Source: Rhodovulum sp. PH10
GTDB taxonomy: Bacteria; Pseudomonadota; Alphaproteobacteria; Rhizobiales; Xanthobacteraceae
Assembly: GCF_000293785.1 (NCBI RefSeq)
Contig: NZ_AKZI01000063.1
Location: 1 to 52,246, forward strand
Direction of reading: 5' to 3'
DNA length: 52,246 nt
Shown: positions 19,085 through 27,753 of the stretch, piece after piece
How the letters are laid out: each line of letters begins with the position of its first letter
Numbering within the stretch: the stretch's first letter is position 1
The notes under the pieces: model-generated
Database searches by the model: none
What the model was told of the DNA's origin: nothing
What the model saw: the letters and a program-made list of their open reading frames with translations, nothing else
Program-made: the position numbers and the translations under genes

Positions 19085-20476
19085 TCAGCCGTGCGCGGCG
19101 ATGCGCCGGTCGACCTCTTCGGTGAGGGCGAGGAGGTCCGGGCCGATCGTCACCGGGTAGCCGCCGGGGGTCGCGACGTCGCGCAGGTTTTCCGGCAGCG
19201 AGGCGAGGCCGCGGGCGGCGCGGGTGCGCAGCGCCGCGAGCGGCGGCGGTTCGGCGACGCGGCGCCCCTTCCGCATCACCGGCACCAGCAACGGCTCGCC
19301 GTCGACGCGGGCGCCGGCGAGCGAGAGCGTGTCGCCGGCCATCGTGCCGTCGGGGCGATGGCGGCGCCACACCTGCTTGCGGCCCGGCCAGGTCTGCTTG
19401 GCGGCGGAGCGCTTGCGGCGGCCGACCCCGGCATATTCCTGCAGCTTGTAGACGATATCGAGCACCGGCTGGTCCTGCGAGGTGGTCAGAGCGGTGCCGA
19501 CCCCGAAGCCGTCGATCGGCGCGCCGGCCGACAGGAGCGCCGCAATGGACAGCTCGTCGAGCCCGCCGCTGACGAAGATCTTCACGCTCTCGCAGCCGCC
19601 GGCGTCGAGGATGTGCCGCACCTCCTGCGACAGCGGCACGAGGTCGCCGGAATCGAGCCGCACCGACTGCACGGTGATGCCCTCGGCCTTCAGCCGCGGC
19701 ACCAGCTGCACGACCTTCCGCGCGGCGGCGAGCGGGTCGTAGGTGTCGATCAGCAGCGTGAGCCCGTCCGGCCGGGCGCGGGCGAAGCTCGTGAAGGCCG
19801 TCACCTCGTCCTCGTGCGCCTGCACGTAGGAATGCGCCATGGTGCCGTAGACCGGGATGCCCCACAGCATGTCGGCGAGCACCGTCGCGGTGCCGGCGAA
19901 GCCGGCGACGTAGCTCGCGCGCGCCGCCATCAGTCCGGCCTCCGCCCCGTGGGCGCGGCGCAAGCCGAAATCGACCAACGCCTTGCCGGGCGCGGCGAGC
20001 ATCACGCGGGCCGCCTTGGTGGCGATCAGCGACTGGAACTGGAGGATGTTGATCAGCCGCGATTCGAGCAGCTGCGCGAGCGGCAGCGGCGCGGTGATGC
20101 GCAGCAACGGCTCGTCGGGGAAGAACACCGTGCCTTCCGGCATGGCGTCGACGTCGCCGGTGAAGCGGAGATCCGCGAGATGGTCGAGCATGCGGCGGTC
20201 GAACCGCTTGCTGCGCTCGAGATAGGCGAGCTCCTGGTCGGAGAAATGGAGCTGCTCGAGATAGTCGACCACCTGCTCGAGCCCCGCCGCCATCAGGAAG
20301 GAGCGGCCGGGCGGCAGCCGCCGCACGAACATCTCGAAGGAGGCGCTCTCGGTCATCCCGTTCGCGAGATACGCCTGCATCATGTTGAGCTGGTAGAGGT
20401 CCGTCAGAAGCGGACTGTCGCCGATATCGTTGGCGCCGATGGTCATGGCGTGCGTGCCCGTCGTGTTGGATTCCAC
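19085..20476 (-). CDS. pncB: Nicotinate phosphoribosyltransferase
   Basis: 463 residues from a GTG at 20476 preceded by AAGGA; an ATG ten codons later (MTIGANDIGDSPLLTDLYQL) is the alternative start. Family features are LLTDLYQLNMMQAY, GTMAHSYVQAHEDE with the phosphorylatable His, LIDTYDPL, VRLDSGDL, KIFVSGGLDE and GFGVGTALTTS. The enzyme makes nicotinate mononucleotide from nicotinate and PRPP with ATP hydrolysis. With PncA at 12748-13371 this completes nicotinamide salvage to the mononucleotide level, although the genes are about 6 kb apart. Confidence 0.95.
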   Translation of the reverse strand: MESNTTGTHAMTIGANDIGDSPLLTDLYQLNMMQAYLANGMTESASFEMFVRRLPPGRSFLMAAGLEQVVDYLEQLHFSDQELAYLERSKRFDRRMLDHLADLRFTGDVDAMPEGTVFFPDEPLLRITAPLPLAQLLESRLINILQFQSLIATKAARVMLAAPGKALVDFGLRRAHGAEAGLMAARASYVAGFAGTATVLADMLWGIPVYGTMAHSYVQAHEDEVTAFTSFARARPDGLTLLIDTYDPLAAARKVVQLVPRLKAEGITVQSVRLDSGDLVPLSQEVRHILDAGGCESVKIFVSGGLDELSIAALLSAGAPIDGFGVGTALTTSQDQPVLDIVYKLQEYAGVGRRKRSAAKQTWPGRKQVWRRHRPDGTMAGDTLSLAGARVDGEPLLVPVMRKGRRVAEPPPLAALRTRAARGLASLPENLRDVATPGGYPVTIGPDLLALTEEVDRRIAAHG

Positions 20477-20605
20477 GACGTCCTTACCACACTCGCCGCG
20501 GCGCAGCGACCGTGCCGGCGGATTTTCGCAACCTCCGCGTGCCCGTGGTGAACGGCCGCGGCGTCGCCCGGCGCGAACGGCGCGCGCCGGGCGTCGTCGT
20601 GTCGA

Positions 20606-20941
20606 TCAGGGGCAGAACCACACCGGGCCGACCTGCATGCAGCCGCGGCGGCGCCAGTCGCCCGGACGGCGCGAGTAGCGGTGCCAGCCGCGCGGCGGGC
20701 CACGGTGGCCGCGGTAAACCGGGCCGCGGCGATGATCACGGCGGAAGTCGCGGCGGTCGGGGCCACGGCGGCCGTCGTAGCGCCCGTCGCGATCCGGTCG
20801 CCACTGCACGTCGACCACGGCAGCGCCCGCAGCGCCGGCAGTGGCGCCGAGCGCTTTCGCGGCGCCCGCCGGGCCGGCCGAGGCCGGCATCGCCCAGGCG
20901 AGCACGCAGGCGGCGGGAATCAAGAGCTTCACCAAACGCAT
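20606..20941 (-). CDS. Small secreted Arg/Gly-rich protein
   Basis: 111 residues from ATG 20941. MRLVKLLIPAACVLAWAMPASA is a signal peptide, cleaved after ASA. An Ala/Gly segment is followed by about 60 residues rich in Arg, Gly, Asp and His (RDGRYDGRRGPDRR, RRGPVYRGHRGPPRGW), ending RRGCMQVGPVWFCP with a Cys pair. Small periplasmic proteins with a basic repeat region and this kind of Cys-containing end are common in Rhizobiales. I know of no established function. Confidence 0.65.
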   Translation of the reverse strand: MRLVKLLIPAACVLAWAMPASAGPAGAAKALGATAGAAGAAVVDVQWRPDRDGRYDGRRGPDRRDFRRDHRRGPVYRGHRGPPRGWHRYSRRPGDWRRRGCMQVGPVWFCP

Positions 20942-21076
20942 GTCGGTCTCCGAAAGGGTGAGGAAAAGGATCGGCCGGGTCGGCTCTGGCGAGCCGCTCC
21001 ACCGCGAGCCACTCCACAGCAAACCACGGGGGATCTCGTACGAAACAGCCATCCCGGCAGGGCGCCGGGCACCACC

Positions 21077-22162
21077 TCAACCGCGGGACGCGCCGATGGT
21101 TCCCTGCGGACGTACCATCGTCGGGTGGGGCAGCGGCTCCGCCGGGCCGCTGGTTTTTTCACGCCCGGCTTCGAGGCGTGTCTCCTCGAGGCGAGCCTCC
21201 TCGAGGCGAGCCTCCCCGAGGCGTGTCTCCCCGAGGCGAGCCTCCCCGAGACGAGTCTCCCCGAGACGAGTCTCCCCGCGGCAAGCCTCCCGGAGAAAGC
21301 CGATCAGCCTCGGCGCCTCGGGGGCCAGCGTCTCGCGCAGATCGTGGTCGCCGGCGACCGGCATCAGCCGCACGTGCGGGGCGGCGTCGCGCAAGCGCTC
21401 GGCGTCGGAGAACGGCACGGTGTCGTCGTCGCGCCCGTGCACCAGCAGCACCGGGCAGGCGGTCTTGGTCACCGTGGTGAGCGGCGCGATCTCGTCGAAC
21501 GAGGCACCGATCACGTGCTCCACGTGGCGCAGCACGTACCACATCACCGGCGGCGGCAGCCGCGCCGCCGACAGCCAGCGCTGCATGATCTCGCGCGGAT
21601 GGGCGAAGGCCGACAGGCTGATCACCGCCCGCACGTCGTGGTGGCGCGAGGCGTGCAGCAACGCCGCTGCCGCACCCACCGAATGGCCGAGCACCGCGAG
21701 GCGACCCGGATCGATGCCCGGCTGCTCGCGCAGCCAGGAGAGCGCGGAAAAGATATCCTCGGCGAAGCGCGGCATCGAGGTGAACGGCTCGTCGTCGCTG
21801 CGGCCGTGGCAGCGTGCGTCGATCAGGAGCGTGGCAAAACCCGCCTCCCGCAAGGGGCCCGCCACCGGCAGCATCATCGCCGCGTTGGAGCCCCAGCCGT
21901 GCATCACCATCACCGCCGGCACCGGACGGGCGCGCGGACCCGCCGGCCACACCAGCCAGCCGAACAGCCGGCAGCCGCCGGGCCCCGGAATCGACACCTC
22001 CGAGAAATCCTCGGGCGGCACGCCGAGATCGCCCGGCGTGCAGTCGTGCGGCACGCGCGGCGCCCGCATGCCGTGCAGCATCGCCTGATGGGCGAGCGCC
22101 CGCAGTCCCCACACGCTTCCGGCCGCTGCCGCCACCGTCAACACTTCCGCGACCGGACTCAA
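21077..22162 (-). CDS. Alpha/beta-hydrolase with a C-terminal pentapeptide-like repeat
   Basis: About 361 residues. The proposed start is TTG at 22162, with GAGGAG nine bases upstream, which gives a hydrophobic N-terminal segment (VAEVLTVAAAAGSVWGL); the start is uncertain. The hydrolase core shows VMVMHGWGSNAAMM (oxyanion region), LIDARCHGRSDD, the nucleophile elbow VLGHSVGAAAALLH, the Asp in LLVHGRDDDTVPF and the His in GDHDLRE. The triad is therefore complete. Residues after FLREAC are eight five-residue units (TRLGE, ARLGE, ARLEE) encoded by a 15-bp DNA array, then a Pro-rich end. Substrate unknown. The repeat tail may be a recent expansion of the 3' end. Confidence 0.8.
   Translation of the reverse strand: MSPVAEVLTVAAAAGSVWGLRALAHQAMLHGMRAPRVPHDCTPGDLGVPPEDFSEVSIPGPGGCRLFGWLVWPAGPRARPVPAVMVMHGWGSNAAMMLPVAGPLREAGFATLLIDARCHGRSDDEPFTSMPRFAEDIFSALSWLREQPGIDPGRLAVLGHSVGAAAALLHASRHHDVRAVISLSAFAHPREIMQRWLSAARLPPPVMWYVLRHVEHVIGASFDEIAPLTTVTKTACPVLLVHGRDDDTVPFSDAERLRDAAPHVRLMPVAGDHDLRETLAPEAPRLIGFLREACRGETRLGETRLGEARLGETRLGEARLEEARLEETRLEAGREKTSGPAEPLPHPTMVRPQGTIGASRG
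21171..21290. repeat. Eight tandem 15-bp units, each an imperfect hairpin
   Basis: Eight exact 15-base units run from 21171 to 21290. The core of units 2, 3 and 5 is GAGGCGAGCCTC and of units 6 and 7 is GAGACGAGTCTC. Both are perfect 5-bp stems around GA, so the G-to-A change on one arm is matched by C-to-T on the other. Units 1 and 4 have one mismatched pair and unit 8 has diverged. The array lies inside the hydrolase reading frame and preserves it (15 bases = 5 codons). Confidence 0.85.
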
Positions 22163-22250
22163 CGCCGATGTCTCCTCGAGAACCGGGCTGCCTGCCCCGC
22201 GACCGCGTCGCGAGGCGCTGCCCCTCCGCCTCCTATAGAGCGGGAAAGCC

Positions 22251-22285
22251 GACGTCCGGAGGTAAAGGACGTTCGGAGGGTAAAG
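22251..22285 (+). repeat. Imperfect tandem 17/18-bp repeat
   Basis: GACGTCCGGAGGTAAAG at 22251-22267 is followed directly by GACGTTCGGAGGGTAAAG at 22268-22285. It lies in the 278-base gap between pcaD and the hydrolase gene. No gene or clear signal is otherwise seen in that gap. Confidence 0.5.
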
Positions 22286-22440
22286 GCACGACTCCCGCGG
22301 GTGGTGCCACTCGGCACCTGCCATGCGACGAAATTATTGCACGATCGGTACGATGAGGAGGCGGCACGCGGCCGCGGACGGGCCGGACGGTCGGGCACCC
22401 GTCACCCGCTTCGCACGGGCAGGCACGCGCCGGCGGCGGC

Positions 22441-23223
22441 TCAATCCGGCCGCAGAAACTGGAGCAAGGCGTTCGAGAACGCCTCGGGCTGCTCCCAGTT
22501 CGAGATGTGCGACGACACGAGGTCGATATGCCGGGCGTTCGGCAGCCGCGCGGCGAGCTCGGCCGCCTGGGCGGTGGTCGTCGCGGCATCGAGGCTGCCG
22601 GAGATCACCAGCGTCGGCGCGGAGATCGACGGGACCTCGGCGGTGAGGTCGCCGTCGCGCAGCGCCGCGCAGTTGCGCACATAGCCCGCGTCCGGCGTCC
22701 GCCGCAGCATGTCGACCAGCATCCACGCGAGCGCCGGGCTCTTCTCGCGAAAACCGTCGCTCACCCAGCGCTCCACCAGCTCCGGCGCCATGGTGGCGAG
22801 CCCTCGCGCCGCGACCGCCGCGATCCGGTCCGACCAGCCCTGCGCCGAGCCGATCCGCGCCGCGGTGTTGCACAGCACCAGCCGGTCGACCAGATCGGGC
22901 CGCCGCAGCGCGAGCCGCATCGCCGTCGGGCCGCCCATCGACAGGCCGCACACATGCGCCTTCCTCACGCCGAGATGCGTCAGCAGCGCCTCGGCGTCCT
23001 GCGCGAGCAGGTCGAAATCGTAGTCGCCCTCCGGCACCGCCGAGCGGCCGTGCCCGCGGGTGTCGTAGCGCACGATGCGGAAATGCGGCAGCAGCGCGGG
23101 AAGCTGCCACGCCCACATGTCGGCACTGGTTCCGAGCGAGTTGGAGAACAGCAGCACGGGCCGATCGGCCGCGCCGTCGACCGTGTAGGACAAGGCGACG
23201 CCGTTCACGTCGGCGATGGGCAT
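22441..23223 (-). CDS. pcaD: 3-oxoadipate enol-lactonase
   Basis: 260 residues, the usual PcaD length. The opening MPIADVNGVALSYTVDGAAD, VLLFSNSLGTSADMW and RYDTRGHGRS match PcaD. The nucleophile elbow is CGLSMGGPTAM, the acid lies near LVISGSLDAAT and the His in SSHISNWEQPEAF. It hydrolyses beta-ketoadipate enol-lactone to beta-ketoadipate, the step after muconolactone isomerase (CatC, encoded in the same run). It is the last gene of the catabolic operon that begins at pcaI. Confidence 0.9.
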   Translation of the reverse strand: MPIADVNGVALSYTVDGAADRPVLLFSNSLGTSADMWAWQLPALLPHFRIVRYDTRGHGRSAVPEGDYDFDLLAQDAEALLTHLGVRKAHVCGLSMGGPTAMRLALRRPDLVDRLVLCNTAARIGSAQGWSDRIAAVAARGLATMAPELVERWVSDGFREKSPALAWMLVDMLRRTPDAGYVRNCAALRDGDLTAEVPSISAPTLVISGSLDAATTTAQAAELAARLPNARHIDLVSSHISNWEQPEAFSNALLQFLRPD

Positions 23224-23242
23224 GGCAAAACCTCCTCGTGCG

Positions 23243-23539
23243 TCACAGGCAGCAGCGGCCGGCGAGCCACGCCTTGCGCCAGCGGGTGATCTTCACCGAG
23301 GCGAACAGGCCGGCGCGGAAGAACGGATCGGTCTCGATGAAGGCCTGCGCCTCCTCCCGCGTCTCGACATCGACGATGTAGATGCCGCCGCCGGCATCGC
23401 TGCCGCCGTCGAAAAGCTTGGCGCCGCAGGCGAGCAGCAGCGCGCCGTGCTCCTCGAGAAACGTCAGATGGGCCGGCCGGGTCTCGCGCCGGACGTGCTG
23501 GTGACCCGGCTTGTCGAAGGTCTCGATCAGATAGGGCAT
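23243..23539 (-). CDS. YciI-family protein
   Basis: 98 residues from ATG 23539 (MPYLIETFDKPGHQHVRRET), 19 bases before pcaD. The ferredoxin-like YciI fold is suggested by HLTFLEEHGALLLACGAKL and TREEAQAFIETDPFFRAGLF. Members often sit in aromatic and lactone catabolic operons and some are dehydrochlorinases or lactone isomerase-like. Its position between catC and pcaD suggests a role on muconolactone-type intermediates, but that is inference. Confidence 0.8.
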   Translation of the reverse strand: MPYLIETFDKPGHQHVRRETRPAHLTFLEEHGALLLACGAKLFDGGSDAGGGIYIVDVETREEAQAFIETDPFFRAGLFASVKITRWRKAWLAGRCCL

Positions 23540-23627
23540 GGATGCCTCCGCGATCGGGTTCATGGTCGGCCGGGCCGTGGCCCGGCCGTGTCGTCGTCGG
23601 AGTTCTGCCGTGAGGTCTCTTCACATG

Positions 23628-23725
23628 ATCATAGCCGCGGCGGGAAACGATGACCTCGTCCTGAGGGACCGCGAAGCGGCCGTCTCGAAGGACGAGGCCG
23701 GACTCTGTCGCCGTCGGTATCAGAT
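23628..23725. repeat. Dispersed intergenic repeat, short copy
   Basis: The element runs from ATCATA (23628) to the edge TATCAGATC, with inner blocks TGACCTCGTCCTGAGGG and TCTCGAAGGACGAGG. It matches the longer copy at 32361-32518 but lacks that copy's second hairpin of about 60 bases. The missing part is bounded by AGGACGAGG-like direct repeats. It is the class of repeat abundant between genes in Bradyrhizobium-like genomes. Its right edge supplies the TGA stop of catC. Confidence 0.85.
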
Positions 23726-23995
23726 CGCCGAGGGATGAGTGGCCAGCGGCGTCACCGTGATCGTCATGTAGGGAAACAGCGGCAGGCCGGACAAAAGCTG
23801 ATGCAGCTCGTCGTTGCTCGCCACGTCGAAGATGCTGACATTGGCGTACTCGCCGACGATCCGCCACAGATGCTTCCAGCGCCCGTCGCGCTGCAGCTTT
23901 TGCGAATAGGCCTTCTCGGTCGCCTTGATCTCGTCGGCCTTCGCCTTGTCCATGTCGGCCGGGATCTCGACGTTCATGTGAACCATGTAGAGCAT
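23720..23995 (-). CDS. catC: Muconolactone delta-isomerase
   Basis: 91 residues from ATG 23995. MLYMVHMNVEIPADMD, KAYSQKLQRDGRWKHLWRI, YANVSIFDVASNDELHQLL and GLPLFPYMTITVTPL match CatC. It isomerises muconolactone to beta-ketoadipate enol-lactone as a decamer. The protein ends HPSAI, where other CatC proteins continue for a few residues. The stop codon lies exactly in the edge of a dispersed repeat, so the natural end has probably been trimmed by about five residues. No catA or catB gene is in the window. Confidence 0.92.
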   Translation of the reverse strand: MLYMVHMNVEIPADMDKAKADEIKATEKAYSQKLQRDGRWKHLWRIVGEYANVSIFDVASNDELHQLLSGLPLFPYMTITVTPLATHPSAI

Positions 23996-24036
23996 GTCCG
24001 ATCCTCCGTTCTGAGAACACGATGTGACGACGAACC

Positions 24037-25245
24037 TCACACCCGCTCGAAGGCGAGCGCGACCCCCTGCCCGACCCCGACGCACATGGTGGCGAGGCCG
24101 CGCTTTGCGCCGCTCACCTCCGCCTGATGCACGGCGGTGAGGGCGATGCGGGCGCCGGACATGCCGAGCGGATGGCCGAGCGCGATCGCCCCGCCGTTCG
24201 GATTGACCCGCGGATCGTCGTCGGCGACCCCGAGATTTCGCAGGCAGGCGAGCGCCTGTGACGCAAAGGCCTCGTTGAGCTCGATCACGTCGAACGCATC
24301 GATCGCGAGCCCTAGGCGGGCGAGCAGCTTTTGCGTCGCCGGGATCGGGCCGAGGCCCATCACCCGCGGCGCAACGCCGGCCGAGGCCATCCCGAGCACT
24401 CTTGCGCGAGGCGTCAGGCCGTGTTTCCGCACCGCCTGTTCCGAGGCGACGATCAACGCGGCGGCGCCGTCGTTGACGCCCGACGCGTTGCCGGCGGTGA
24501 CGGTGCCGTCCGGCCGCACGATCGGCTTCAGCTTGGCGAGCTGCTCGAGCGTGGTGCCGGGCCGCGGATGCTCGTCGATCTCGACCAGCTTCGGCCCGGC
24601 CTTTCCGGCCGGCACCGAGACCGGCACGATCTCCTCGGCGAAATAACCACGCGCTTGCGCCGCCGCCGCGCGCTGCTGCGACCGGAGCGCGAAAGCATCC
24701 TGATCGGCGCGCGAGACGCCGTGATCCTGCGCGACGTTCTCACCGGTCTGCGGCATCGAATCGACGCCGTACGCCGCCTTCATCGCCGGATTGACGAAGC
24801 GCCAGCCGATCGTCGTGTCGTAAATCTCGGCCGAGCGCTGAAAGGCGTCCTGCGCCTTGCCCATCACCAGCGGCGCACGCGTCATGCTCTCGACGCCGCC
24901 GGCGATGCAGAGCTCCATCTCGCCCGACGTGATCGCACGCGCCGCCTCGCCGATCGCCTCGAGCCCGGAGGCACACAGGCGATTGACGGTGACGCCCGGC
25001 ACGCTCTCCGGCAGGCCCGCGAGCAGCAGCGCCATGCGGGCGACGTTGCGATTGTCCTCACCGGCCTGGGTGGCGCAGCCGAAAAAGACCTCGTCGACCG
25101 CCGCCCAATCGAGATCGTCGTGGCGCGCCTTCAGCGCGGCGATCGGCGCGGCGGCGAGATCGTCGGCGCGCAGGCGGGCGAGCGCCCCGCCGTAACGCCC
25201 GACCGGCGTGCGCACCGCGTCGCAGATGAAAACGGGTCTTTGCAT
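24037..25245 (-). CDS. pcaF: 3-oxoadipyl-CoA thiolase
   Basis: 402 residues. The acyl-enzyme Cys is in VNRLCASGLEAIGEAARAI. C-terminal motifs are ELNEAFASQALAC, NPNGGAIALGHPLGMSGAR and the second catalytic Cys in ATMCVGVGQGVALAFE. The beta-ketoadipyl-CoA subfamily is supported by the opening VFICDAVRTPVGRYGGALA and the partner genes pcaIJ, catC and pcaD. It cleaves 3-oxoadipyl-CoA to succinyl-CoA and acetyl-CoA. Confidence 0.93.
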   Translation of the reverse strand: MQRPVFICDAVRTPVGRYGGALARLRADDLAAAPIAALKARHDDLDWAAVDEVFFGCATQAGEDNRNVARMALLLAGLPESVPGVTVNRLCASGLEAIGEAARAITSGEMELCIAGGVESMTRAPLVMGKAQDAFQRSAEIYDTTIGWRFVNPAMKAAYGVDSMPQTGENVAQDHGVSRADQDAFALRSQQRAAAAQARGYFAEEIVPVSVPAGKAGPKLVEIDEHPRPGTTLEQLAKLKPIVRPDGTVTAGNASGVNDGAAALIVASEQAVRKHGLTPRARVLGMASAGVAPRVMGLGPIPATQKLLARLGLAIDAFDVIELNEAFASQALACLRNLGVADDDPRVNPNGGAIALGHPLGMSGARIALTAVHQAEVSGAKRGLATMCVGVGQGVALAFERV

Positions 25246-25302
25246 CAGAGGTGTCCTCGTGTCGTTCGGCGCGGCGCGCGCCGCGCCGGATCAGGGGTGA
25301 GA

Positions 25303-26643
25303 TCACGCGCCGAAATGGCCCCAGGCCAGCACCGCGGTGATGTAGATCAGGCCGACCCACACCATCATGATCACGGTGTAGCCCATGATGTCGCGCAGCT
25401 TCAGGTTAGAGATCGCGAGCGCCGGAAGGATCCAGAACGGCTGCACCAGATCGTTCCAGGCGTTGCCGAGCATCACCGACATCGAGGTCTGGCTCAGCGG
25501 ACTGCCGATCGCCTTGGCGGCGTCGATCATGAACGGACCCTGGATCACCCAGTGGCCGCCGGCCGACGGCGCGAAGAAGTTGATCACGAAGGACGAGATC
25601 AGTCCCCAGAACGGCAGCGTCTCGGGCGTCGCCACGTCGACGAACAGCTTCGAGATGGTGGTCACCAGGCCGGAGCCGGCCATGATCGCCATGATGCCGG
25701 CATAGAACGGATATTGCAGGATGATGCCGGAGATCATCTTGATGCCGTCGGTGACGCGGGCGACATAGGCCGCCGGCGTGCCGAGCAGCAAAATGCCGAG
25801 GAACAGGATGATGAAGTTGATCATGTTGAGGTCGAGCTTGCCGCCGCCATAGAAATACACGGCGATGTAGGCGAGCCCGCACAGGCCGATCAGCAGGCCG
25901 AGAATACGGCTGTTGTTGATCCGGGTCGCGAACGTCTCCTCCTCGACATGAACCGGCCCACCACTGCGCGCATGCTCGGCCTCGACCACCGCCGGATCGA
26001 GCTCGACCACGTGCTCGCCGCGACGCGGATGCAGCCAGGCGTTCAGGAGCGGCAACGTGATCACGACCGCCAGCGTGGTGAGCAGCATCGGCACCGAGAA
26101 GATCGTCTCGGAGAGCGGGATGATGCCCATCTGCTTCGCCATCGGGTGGCCGGGCGTCGAGATCAGCAGCGGGATGCTCGACGACAGGCCGAGGCCGTAC
26201 AGCGTGAAGCCCGAATAGGCGGAGGCGATGATCAGCGGATAGTGCACGCCCTTCACCTTGAGCGCGAGCTTCTTCGCCACCACGCCGCCGATGACGAGGC
26301 CGAAGCCCCAATTGAGCCAGCTGCCGACGCCGCCGACCAGCGTCGCGACGATGATCGCCGCGGTCGGCGAGTGGACGCCGGAGACGATGCGGGTCAGCAA
26401 ACGGTCCGTGACCGGCGCGGTCGCCAGCACGTAGCCCATCGCGAGAATGACCGCCATCTGGGTGGTGAAGGCGAGCAGCGACCAGAATCCCTTGCCCCAC
26501 ATGGTGGTGATGTCTAGGGGATTCTTGCCTTCCACGCCGAAGGCGAGCAGCGCCGTCAGCAGCGTCAGGCCGATCGCGAAAACGAACGGATCGGGAAGAT
26601 ATTTCCGCATCAACTCGGTGAAAAACGATGCCAGCTTGTTCAT
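25303..26643 (-). CDS. AtoE-type short-chain fatty acid carrier
   Basis: 446 residues from ATG 26643, with AAGGAAGCG as ribosome site. Around eleven hydrophobic spans. GSWLNWGFGLVIGGVVAKKL, STPGHPMAKQMGIIPLSETIF, NFFAPSAGGHWVIQGPFM and NAWNDLVQPFWILPALAIS are characteristic of the AtoE/ScfA short-chain fatty acid transporter family, such as E. coli AtoE for acetoacetate. It is likely the inner-membrane importer for the substrate of this operon, suggesting a short-chain or keto acid rather than an intact aromatic. Confidence 0.88.
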   Translation of the reverse strand: MNKLASFFTELMRKYLPDPFVFAIGLTLLTALLAFGVEGKNPLDITTMWGKGFWSLLAFTTQMAVILAMGYVLATAPVTDRLLTRIVSGVHSPTAAIIVATLVGGVGSWLNWGFGLVIGGVVAKKLALKVKGVHYPLIIASAYSGFTLYGLGLSSSIPLLISTPGHPMAKQMGIIPLSETIFSVPMLLTTLAVVITLPLLNAWLHPRRGEHVVELDPAVVEAEHARSGGPVHVEEETFATRINNSRILGLLIGLCGLAYIAVYFYGGGKLDLNMINFIILFLGILLLGTPAAYVARVTDGIKMISGIILQYPFYAGIMAIMAGSGLVTTISKLFVDVATPETLPFWGLISSFVINFFAPSAGGHWVIQGPFMIDAAKAIGSPLSQTSMSVMLGNAWNDLVQPFWILPALAISNLKLRDIMGYTVIMMVWVGLIYITAVLAWGHFGA

Positions 26644-26795
26644 TGGGCCGCTTCCTTTGATGATGGACGGCGTTGTGGACGTGGGCTCGAGAATCGTCGG
26701 TCGGATCGGATCTTTCGGTGGTCGTGATTTGCTTGGTCGGTGGGTGGAGAGTGCGAGGTGATGAAAGGCGTGGACGGTTGCGGGTGGGACGGACC

Positions 26796-27752
26796 TCACG
26801 AGGAGGCGGCGCGCCGCCGCTCGGCGACGAGGCGCATCAGCATGCGGTCGCGCCAGGCGACCCGGCTCTCCCAGTTTTCCAGCGGCAGCTTCTCACGTCG
26901 CTGGCGCGTCACCTCGGCGACGAGATTTTCGGTCCAGGGATCGTGCTGGCCGCGCTCGGCGCCCATGCGGACGTAAGCCGGCCCCATCTTCTTCGCGTGC
27001 GCGGCGATGCCACCGCGGGTGTTGAGGTCGGAGGTCTCGAACGGGCCGATGACGGACCAGCGCAGTCCGAGCCCGTCGCGCATCACCCGGTCGATGTCCT
27101 CGACCGAGGCGACGCCGTCGCGGACCAAACAATAGGCCTCGCGCAGCACTGCGCCCTGCAGGCGATTGAACACGAAGCCCTCGACCTCGGCGTTCACCCG
27201 CACCGGCACGAGGCCGGCATCGGTGAACAGCGCCACGCAGGCATTCGCGACGTCGGGCGCCGTGAACGGCGCCGGCACGATCTCGATCACCGGAATCAGA
27301 TACGGCGGGTTGCCGGGATGAGCGACGAGGCAGCGCGCCCGGCCCGACAACTCGGCCGCGAACGACGAGGCCGGCAAAGCGGAGGAAGCGCTGGCGATGA
27401 TCGCCGTCTTCGGTGCCACGCTGTCGAGGGTCGAGAACAGCTCGCGCTTGAGCGGAAGCTGCTCGGGTGCACATTCCTGCACCAGCACCGCATCGGCAGC
27501 CGCCTCGGCGATCGTCTCGACCACGCTCACGCGCGACGTGATCAGCGCCGCAGGCTCGTCGAGCAGATCGAACGAGGCGAGGTCGGCGAGGCGGCGGGCG
27601 ATCTCGTCCGGGATCGCCGCGCGACGCCCGGGATCGGGATCCTGGATCCGCGTGACGAAGCCCGCGCGCGAAAACACGATCGCGAAGGCGACGCCGATGC
27701 TGCCGCCGCCGACGATCCCGACCGGTCCGCGCGACGCGCGTTCGGCGGCCAT
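26796..27752 (-). CDS. 3-hydroxyacyl-CoA dehydrogenase-like NAD-dependent dehydrogenase
   Basis: 318 residues. The Rossmann motif PVGIVGGGSIGVAFAIVFSRAG is at the N-terminus. The family catalytic pair appears as HPGNPPYLIPVIEIVPAP (His) with VEGFVFNRLQGAVLREAYCL in the helical domain. HPxNP and FVxNRLQ are typical of the lambda-crystallin/L-gulonate dehydrogenase and 3-hydroxybutyryl-CoA dehydrogenase group. It acts on a 3-hydroxy acid or its CoA ester. The ATG follows the SDR stop by one base (TGAGATG), so the two dehydrogenases are translationally coupled. Confidence 0.85.
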   Translation of the reverse strand: MAAERASRGPVGIVGGGSIGVAFAIVFSRAGFVTRIQDPDPGRRAAIPDEIARRLADLASFDLLDEPAALITSRVSVVETIAEAAADAVLVQECAPEQLPLKRELFSTLDSVAPKTAIIASASSALPASSFAAELSGRARCLVAHPGNPPYLIPVIEIVPAPFTAPDVANACVALFTDAGLVPVRVNAEVEGFVFNRLQGAVLREAYCLVRDGVASVEDIDRVMRDGLGLRWSVIGPFETSDLNTRGGIAAHAKKMGPAYVRMGAERGQHDPWTENLVAEVTRQRREKLPLENWESRVAWRDRMLMRLVAERRRAASS

Positions 27753-27753
27753 C

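Noticed and set aside
15693-19160. 1155-codon plus-strand open frame opposite the penicillin-binding protein gene
   Set aside because: Composition is that of a reverse-complement shadow (runs of Leu, Arg, Ala, His); the opposite frame has all PBP motifs.
21171-21290. Possible CRISPR array
   Set aside because: Units are 15 bases in perfect tandem without spacers, lie inside a reading frame, and no cas gene is present.
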